Origin: Kiritimatiellia bacterium
GTDB lineage: Bacteria; Verrucomicrobiota; Kiritimatiellia; JAFGHX01
Direction of reading: 5' to 3'
Assembly (NCBI GenBank): GCA_016929905.1
Contig: JAFGHX010000259.1
Coordinates: forward strand, 1 to 64,000
DNA: 64,000 nucleotides
Positions 59,510 to 64,000 of this stretch are shown piece by piece. The translations under genes and the position numbers were made by a program. The notes below the pieces were generated by a model. The model had not been told where the DNA came from and ran no database searches. It saw nothing but the letters and a program-made list of their open reading frames with translations. Position 1 is the first letter of the stretch. Every line of letters starts with the position of its first letter.

Positions 59510-62152
59510 TCATGGGCGCCGTCGCACGGTCTTGCTCCGGAACATGTCGCGGCGCAGGCCGGCCGGCAGCCGCCAGTCGCGCACCAGCGCCATGTCGAGG
59601 CGGTCGGCGTCCGTATGCAGCCGCAGGCGTTCGTTTGCGAACCGAATGCCGGCGCTGAACGTGCCGCGAACGCGAAGGGATCCGTCCTGCCCCCCGCCGT
59701 CGAGACGGCACGTCGGTTCGCGCCTTGTGGTCGCCGCGATCAGGGTCGCGAACAGGATCTTCTCGCCGGCACCGGGCTTCCTCACGAGCTGAGAAAGCTT
59801 TCGGATCGGAGCGGCCGCGTACGGATACCCGCGCCGGCCGAACTCGCCCGTCCAGTTCTGGTTCATGTAGGCGCCGGTCTTGAGCGAGCCGGCGCCCGTG
59901 CACTGCACGAAGAGGCGGACCCCTTGCTGCTCCAGCCGCCAGATGCGCCCCTCCAACTCGTCCTCGCCCAGCGCGTTGAGCTGGCATTCGACCGCCGCGT
60001 GCCCGGCGCCCGCCGTGATCTGATCGACAACCAGCAGAAACGAGCCGCGGCGGAGCAGCACGGTTCTGAGCCAGTCGGCCCCGTCGATTCCGCACAGGGC
60101 GCTCTGGAGCAGGTACAGATCCTTTCGTCGCGTCAGGGTCAGGATGGCGCAGAAGGGTGGGGGAACAGCCGGTTCGCGGTTCGTCTTCCAGAAGATCACC
60201 GTGTTGTGGTCTTGCGGGCCGCGTTGCCGTTCCGAGAAGGAGCGGGCGACGTTCGTGATCCCGCTCGGCCGGCCGTAGCCGTTGTCGACAAGCCAGACCC
60301 GGCCGAGGTGATTGTAGCGCAGGATGCTGTTCATGTCGTAATGGCTGTGACTGTCGCAGGAGTACGGGGAGAAGAAGAAGCACTGCGCGCTGTCCTGCCA
60401 TCCGGTCCGGAACCCGATCTTGTCGGCGACGTATTCGCGGGGCAGCCGCGGCGCGAATGCCCGGCGAATGTGGTCGTCCAGCGCAAGCCGTTCCCAGCGG
60501 TTGACGGCCGGGCGCTTGCCCGGCATCGGGCAATGCCGCCCCGCATGAACGGAAGGCACGGCGGGCGGGTGTCTTTTGCCGACGTGGCGTGCCACCCACG
60601 CGACGGTTGTGTCGCGGGACAAGGCCGCGACGGAATCGAAGAACGGCAGCATGTGCGCCGCGCTGCGCAGCGGCGCGCCGGTGTCGCCGTAGTCGAGCCC
60701 GTACCCGAAGTTGTCCACGGCGGCGGCCAGGCTGCGGGCCGTCCGGCGGGCCATCCCGTTGCGGACGATTTCCAGGCCGTTGGAGAGCACATCGTACTCG
60801 AGCTTGTGCAGCGGCACCAGCCATTGGTAGCCGAACGCGTTCTCGGTGTGCTTGCAGACCTTGCCGATCGGGCCGCTGAAGCATTCGGCGGCGAGCGTGC
60901 GCCACGCCGCGGCGTCGGGGATCCCGTAGAACGTCCCGAAATAGGACGCGGCGTGATACAGGCTCAGGGCCGGGAACGTCTCGTGGTTGTGCCGCAATCG
61001 GCCGCGGGGGCTGGGCCAGAACGCCTCTTTGTAGCGATGGATCTGGCGCGCGGCGGCCAGCAGCGTGTTCGTGACGACCAACCGCTCCTCATCGTTGAAT
61101 ACCGGCTCGCTTTCCGCCATGCTCCAGCTCACGAGCAGCGGGCCGAGCGCGAAGTCGAAATCGCTGATATAGCTCGCGCCCCCGGCCTTGTTGAGATGGT
61201 AGGTGAGCAGCCCCCAGAGCAGCAGTTTGTAGGCGTGCAGATAGTCGACTTCCGAGGTGAGCCGGTACAGTTGAAGGGCAAGCGGGGCCTGGTCGACCGG
61301 CCAGCGGTTGTACCGGTTCCGCTTGAACCCGCCCGAATCGTAGAGGGCCGCAACCCGCGCCGGGTCGCCACGGGCCGGTTGGTGCGCGGCCCGCGCGGGA
61401 TCCAGCCCGACCGCCCTCATCAGGTGCCGGCCGCTCCCCACCTTCAGCCCGTTGCCGAGCCTGGCGTATTGCAGGTGCGGGAACCCCCATACGCCGTCAC
61501 TCAGGCACTGATGCGATTCGCTGAGGAAGCGGACCGCCTCCGCGGCCGAGGACCGGTCCGCGGCGATCAGCACGATATTGCCGCGCGTCTTGTAGAAGGC
61601 CGGCACGGTATTCACGAGACAGCCGCCCGGCCCGGGCACGCCTTGATCCGCGTAGGAGACGCCATGAAAGGCCAGCCGCCGCGCCAGCCGGTTCTCGTGG
61701 CTGCCGCCGAGCACGATGAGGTTGAGCGATGAGGGGCTGAGCCGTGCCCGCCCGGAGTCGCGTACGATCGGCAGCGCCACGCCTGCCTGCCGCTCGATAT
61801 GGCGGCGCAGGGCATTCGCCAGCCGTTTCAGGACCGGCACATCCGGCGGGCAAACGATGCGGGCGGCCGGCGTGCCGTTCCGGACCGTAACGGTTGCGCG
61901 CGAAATTTCGCGTACGGCGTTGATATCGAGCGCGGGATAGGCGAAACAGCCCTTCTTGCGCAGGTAGGCGTCAAGTGCCTGCTCACTCCGGCTCTCCAGC
62001 ATCGCACGCTCCGCTTCGTCGAGATCGACGACAGTCGGCACGCGCCGTGTCCAGCTATGCACCTCCCGAATGTGCTTTCGTATCTTCACGCCGCAAGACC
62101 GGCAGGCGGCGTCGACGATATTGTCGGGCTTGTCGTGTCGCTTCGCGCGCAT
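59510..62152 (-). CDS. Heparinase II/III-like polysaccharide lyase
   Basis: This 880-residue protein has an alpha/alpha toroid (~250-480: YNRWPVDQAPLALQLYRLTS, LRHNHETFPALSLYHAASYF) and a C-terminal beta domain (~590-870). SHSHYDMNSILRYNHLGRVW and LVDNGYG match the heparinase II/III domain, where His and Tyr serve beta-elimination. No signal peptide is visible, unlike most lyases. A zinc-ribbon-like CRSCGVKIRKH lies near the N-terminus, with only one Cys pair. It probably cleaves an acidic polysaccharide. Confidence 0.75.
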   Translation of the reverse strand: MRAKRHDKPDNIVDAACRSCGVKIRKHIREVHSWTRRVPTVVDLDEAERAMLESRSEQALDAYLRKKGCFAYPALDINAVREISRATVTVRNGTPAARIVCPPDVPVLKRLANALRRHIERQAGVALPIVRDSGRARLSPSSLNLIVLGGSHENRLARRLAFHGVSYADQGVPGPGGCLVNTVPAFYKTRGNIVLIAADRSSAAEAVRFLSESHQCLSDGVWGFPHLQYARLGNGLKVGSGRHLMRAVGLDPARAAHQPARGDPARVAALYDSGGFKRNRYNRWPVDQAPLALQLYRLTSEVDYLHAYKLLLWGLLTYHLNKAGGASYISDFDFALGPLLVSWSMAESEPVFNDEERLVVTNTLLAAARQIHRYKEAFWPSPRGRLRHNHETFPALSLYHAASYFGTFYGIPDAAAWRTLAAECFSGPIGKVCKHTENAFGYQWLVPLHKLEYDVLSNGLEIVRNGMARRTARSLAAAVDNFGYGLDYGDTGAPLRSAAHMLPFFDSVAALSRDTTVAWVARHVGKRHPPAVPSVHAGRHCPMPGKRPAVNRWERLALDDHIRRAFAPRLPREYVADKIGFRTGWQDSAQCFFFSPYSCDSHSHYDMNSILRYNHLGRVWLVDNGYGRPSGITNVARSFSERQRGPQDHNTVIFWKTNREPAVPPPFCAILTLTRRKDLYLLQSALCGIDGADWLRTVLLRRGSFLLVVDQITAGAGHAAVECQLNALGEDELEGRIWRLEQQGVRLFVQCTGAGSLKTGAYMNQNWTGEFGRRGYPYAAAPIRKLSQLVRKPGAGEKILFATLIAATTRREPTCRLDGGGQDGSLRVRGTFSAGIRFANERLRLHTDADRLDMALVRDWRLPAGLRRDMFRSKTVRRRP

Positions 62153-62188
62153 GGCTCAGCCTTCCTCCCACATCGGGGACTAAACAAC

Positions 62189-62222
62189 GCCGGGATACGC
62201 CCTCCAAACGGCGTATCCCGGC
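62189..62222 (-). terminator. Strong hairpin between two lyase/helix genes
   Basis: GCCGGGATACGCC and GGCGTATCCCGGC are perfect 13-base arms with an 8-base loop. It follows the stop of the downstream-reading beta-helix gene on the minus strand. A T-rich GTTGTTTAG lies beyond it in that direction, so it may act as an intrinsic terminator. Confidence 0.55.
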
Positions 62223-62341
62223 TGATATGGAGACTTCGGATATCTCCCATTCAAATAGTCGTGTGCGGCGGAAACGTCAAGGGTGGGTCTCGGATTCGCC
62301 GCGGCCGCGGCACGGGCTGCCGGGGCGCAGAACGCCGCGGT

Positions 62342-64000
62342 TCAATTCCTGCCCACACGCACGCCCATGTCTGCTCCGTGTTCGCCCTCGCCCCTGCATG
62401 GGCTGTCGGGGGCGAGCGCATAATCCTCGAGTCGGGCGTCCTCTCCTTTGTACGTCGCCTCTTGCACGCCCTTGGCCCGTCCCTGCAGCCGTGGGTCGTC
62501 CAGGATTCGGGTGTGTTGGTCGTTGGCTGTGTCGCGGCGCCATTGCTCGAGCCCCGCAAGACCGTCCATGTAGTCCCGGGCTTCGCCCGGCTCGGAGCGG
62601 GTCAGGCGCACGATCCACTTGCGGGTGTCGTAGGGCTGGTACCAGATGCCGTTGTAGTCCGAATCGATCGCGGCGCCGGCCGGCGCGCTGCATATCCAGC
62701 CGAACCCCCACATCTTCTGCTGGATGCAGCCGGTGAACAGATTGTTGCGCAGCGTCAGCTTGCCGTGCGGATCGGTGATCTGGATGTTGCCCCAGTAGCT
62801 GACGGGGAAGACGCAGTGGCGCACGACCGCATGCTGGCGCCGGACCATGAGCGGCCGGGCGTTCTTGACGAAGACGCAGTCCTCCACGGTGACGGACCGG
62901 ACCTTGTCGTCGGTCGGCCGGTTCGCGTTGATGCCCGTGGTCTGGTAGCTGCTGCCCAGGAACAGGCACTTGCGGATCGCGATGTGGTCGGCGTCGTAGA
63001 GCCAGATGGTCCCGCAGTAGTTCGCGCCGCCGTGGTTGCCGCCGTAGTCGGCCCCGCGTATGCCGCGGAAGGAGAAGCCCTCGATCGTGATGTAGTCTTT
63101 GCCCAGGATGCGGATGGCTGACGGCAGCGCATCGTGCCCGTCCACGATGACCGGTTCGGATCCGGCCGACTTGAACGTGATGCGCCGGTCGGGGCCGGTC
63201 CCGGAGTTATAGGGCACGAGCGTATCGGTGTAAACGCCGGGCTCGATCAGGACGGTGTCGCCGGGCAACGCTTCGCGGCCGGCCTTTGCCAATGTCCACC
63301 ACGGCCGCTCCCGGGTGCCGGGCCAGAGGTCGTTGCCCGTGCGGCTCACATGCAACGTGCGCGGCTGTGCCGGCCGGGACAGAGTCGTGAACCGCATCAG
63401 CGGGCTCGTCGCCTTCCGGCGCGGCCGTGCCAGGTCCCAGCGGGCGGGGATGGGATTATCGTGCATCAGCGTCCACGGCACAACGCTCTCTGCCCTGTAG
63501 TAGTAGGTGGCGCCGGGCTGCAGCCCGGTCAGCGTCACGGTGTGGTGCAGCATGTGCTCGTGCACACGGTGAATCTCCTCGCCGAGCGCCGGCGTCCTGC
63601 CCCAGAAGAGCCGGGTGGTCGCCATATGGCGAGGGGTCGTCCAGGCGACCGTGGCAGCCGTGTCCGCGACCGCCTGCACGGTCAGATCGGCCAGCTCGAC
63701 CGCTATCTCGTCGGGCCGGTAATCCGTCGCGCCGATCGGCGCGCCGTTCATGCCGTTGCCCAGACACGGCGAGCCGAGACCGGGTTCGAACTGGCCCTGC
63801 TCCGGTGCCTGCAGGCCGGGCGCGGCACTGATGTTCTCGCGTGCGGACGCCACGCGCCCCTCGAACTCTGCCACCTGCATCGCGGTCGTTCCCGCCGCCA
63901 CCTCCGGTCCGCCCGTCGCGCCGGAATCCAAGTTGTTGAACGCGATATGGGCATCGGCCTCGAGCGCGGCGGAGGCAATCCGAAGTTGCGCGCCGCGGTT
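62342..64000 (-). CDS. Fn3-containing parallel beta-helix protein (partial, 5' end outside window)
   Basis: 552 residues are visible and the frame runs off the right edge, so the start is missing. Residues ~95-200 are a purple-acid-phosphatase-type fibronectin III domain (TAATVAWTTPRHMATTRLFW, VTLTGLQPGATYYYRAES). The remaining part is a right-handed beta helix with the opening RTLHVSRTGNDLWPGTRERP, DTVLIEPGVYTDTLVPYNSG and ITIEGFSFRGIRGADYGGNH. It ends in YALAPDSPCRGEGEHGADMG, the usual close of such proteins. It is an extracellular glycan-active or binding protein by family habit. Confidence 0.8.
   Translation of the reverse strand, partial: NRGAQLRIASAALEADAHIAFNNLDSGATGGPEVAAGTTAMQVAEFEGRVASARENISAAPGLQAPEQGQFEPGLGSPCLGNGMNGAPIGATDYRPDEIAVELADLTVQAVADTAATVAWTTPRHMATTRLFWGRTPALGEEIHRVHEHMLHHTVTLTGLQPGATYYYRAESVVPWTLMHDNPIPARWDLARPRRKATSPLMRFTTLSRPAQPRTLHVSRTGNDLWPGTRERPWWTLAKAGREALPGDTVLIEPGVYTDTLVPYNSGTGPDRRITFKSAGSEPVIVDGHDALPSAIRILGKDYITIEGFSFRGIRGADYGGNHGGANYCGTIWLYDADHIAIRKCLFLGSSYQTTGINANRPTDDKVRSVTVEDCVFVKNARPLMVRRQHAVVRHCVFPVSYWGNIQITDPHGKLTLRNNLFTGCIQQKMWGFGWICSAPAGAAIDSDYNGIWYQPYDTRKWIVRLTRSEPGEARDYMDGLAGLEQWRRDTANDQHTRILDDPRLQGRAKGVQEATYKGEDARLEDYALAPDSPCRGEGEHGADMGVRVGRN

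Noticed and set aside
59354..61732. 792-codon frame opposite the heparinase-like gene
   Set aside because: Low-complexity Arg/Val/Ala-rich shadow; the minus frame carries lyase motifs.

Overview
The window is about 64 kb of high-GC bacterial chromosome. The gene content suggests a PVC-group bacterium of the Lentisphaerota, Kiritimatiellota or Planctomycetota kind: a formylglycine-type sulfatase, DUF4832 and fucosidase-like hydrolases, parallel beta-helix proteins, a GntR/LacI hybrid regulator, two AraC regulators, an ECF sigma factor with a FecR-like partner, a ceramidase-like hydrolase and non-pyrrolysine MttB paralogues. The assignment is an inference from family content; no rRNA or ribosomal protein gene is present to settle it. 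Intergenic spaces hold many dispersed repeats.

Layout. 0-2 kb: an integron-type integrase broken by a frameshift, with GTTAGG/CCTAAC core-like sites before it. 2-13 kb: hydrolases, a very large secreted protein with ThuA-like ends, and a GntR/LacI regulator with a palindromic operator candidate. 13-15.5 kb: an ECF sigma factor and a membrane anti-sigma/FecR/LamG-like fusion. 15.5-21.5 kb: a two-gene unit on the minus strand, a TPR protein followed by a 1667-residue BrxC/DUF6079-like ATPase fused to a PglZ-like domain. 22-38 kb: sugar and nucleotide-sugar enzymes, an Old Yellow Enzyme, a decayed VapBC pair, two AraC regulators, a sulfatase, a membrane class III cyclase and a guanine-deaminase-like enzyme.

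39-57 kb is the most coherent region. On the minus strand lie a zinc alcohol dehydrogenase, an MttB-family methyltransferase, a sigma-54 activator with a degenerate receiver, and a patatin. Divergently on the plus strand, behind a sigma-54 promoter and an upstream palindrome, lie a lone receiver, a ProA-like dehydrogenase, a GCS2 glutamate ligase, a second MttB paralogue, a DUF362-like ferredoxin protein, a third MttB paralogue, a SAM methyltransferase and an OpuC-type ABC transporter. The transporter's binding protein is circularly permuted. I read this as a regulated system for uptake and demethylation of quaternary amines (betaines). No corrinoid protein is present in the window.

57-64 kb: a GNAT-like acyltransferase, a DUF5678/retropepsin pair, a heparinase-like lyase and a partial Fn3/beta-helix protein. 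Interspersed repeats include three copies of a 123-bp element with terminal inverted repeats, four copies of a composite palindromic repeat, a REP-like hairpin family and three heptamer tandem arrays placed immediately 5' of genes.
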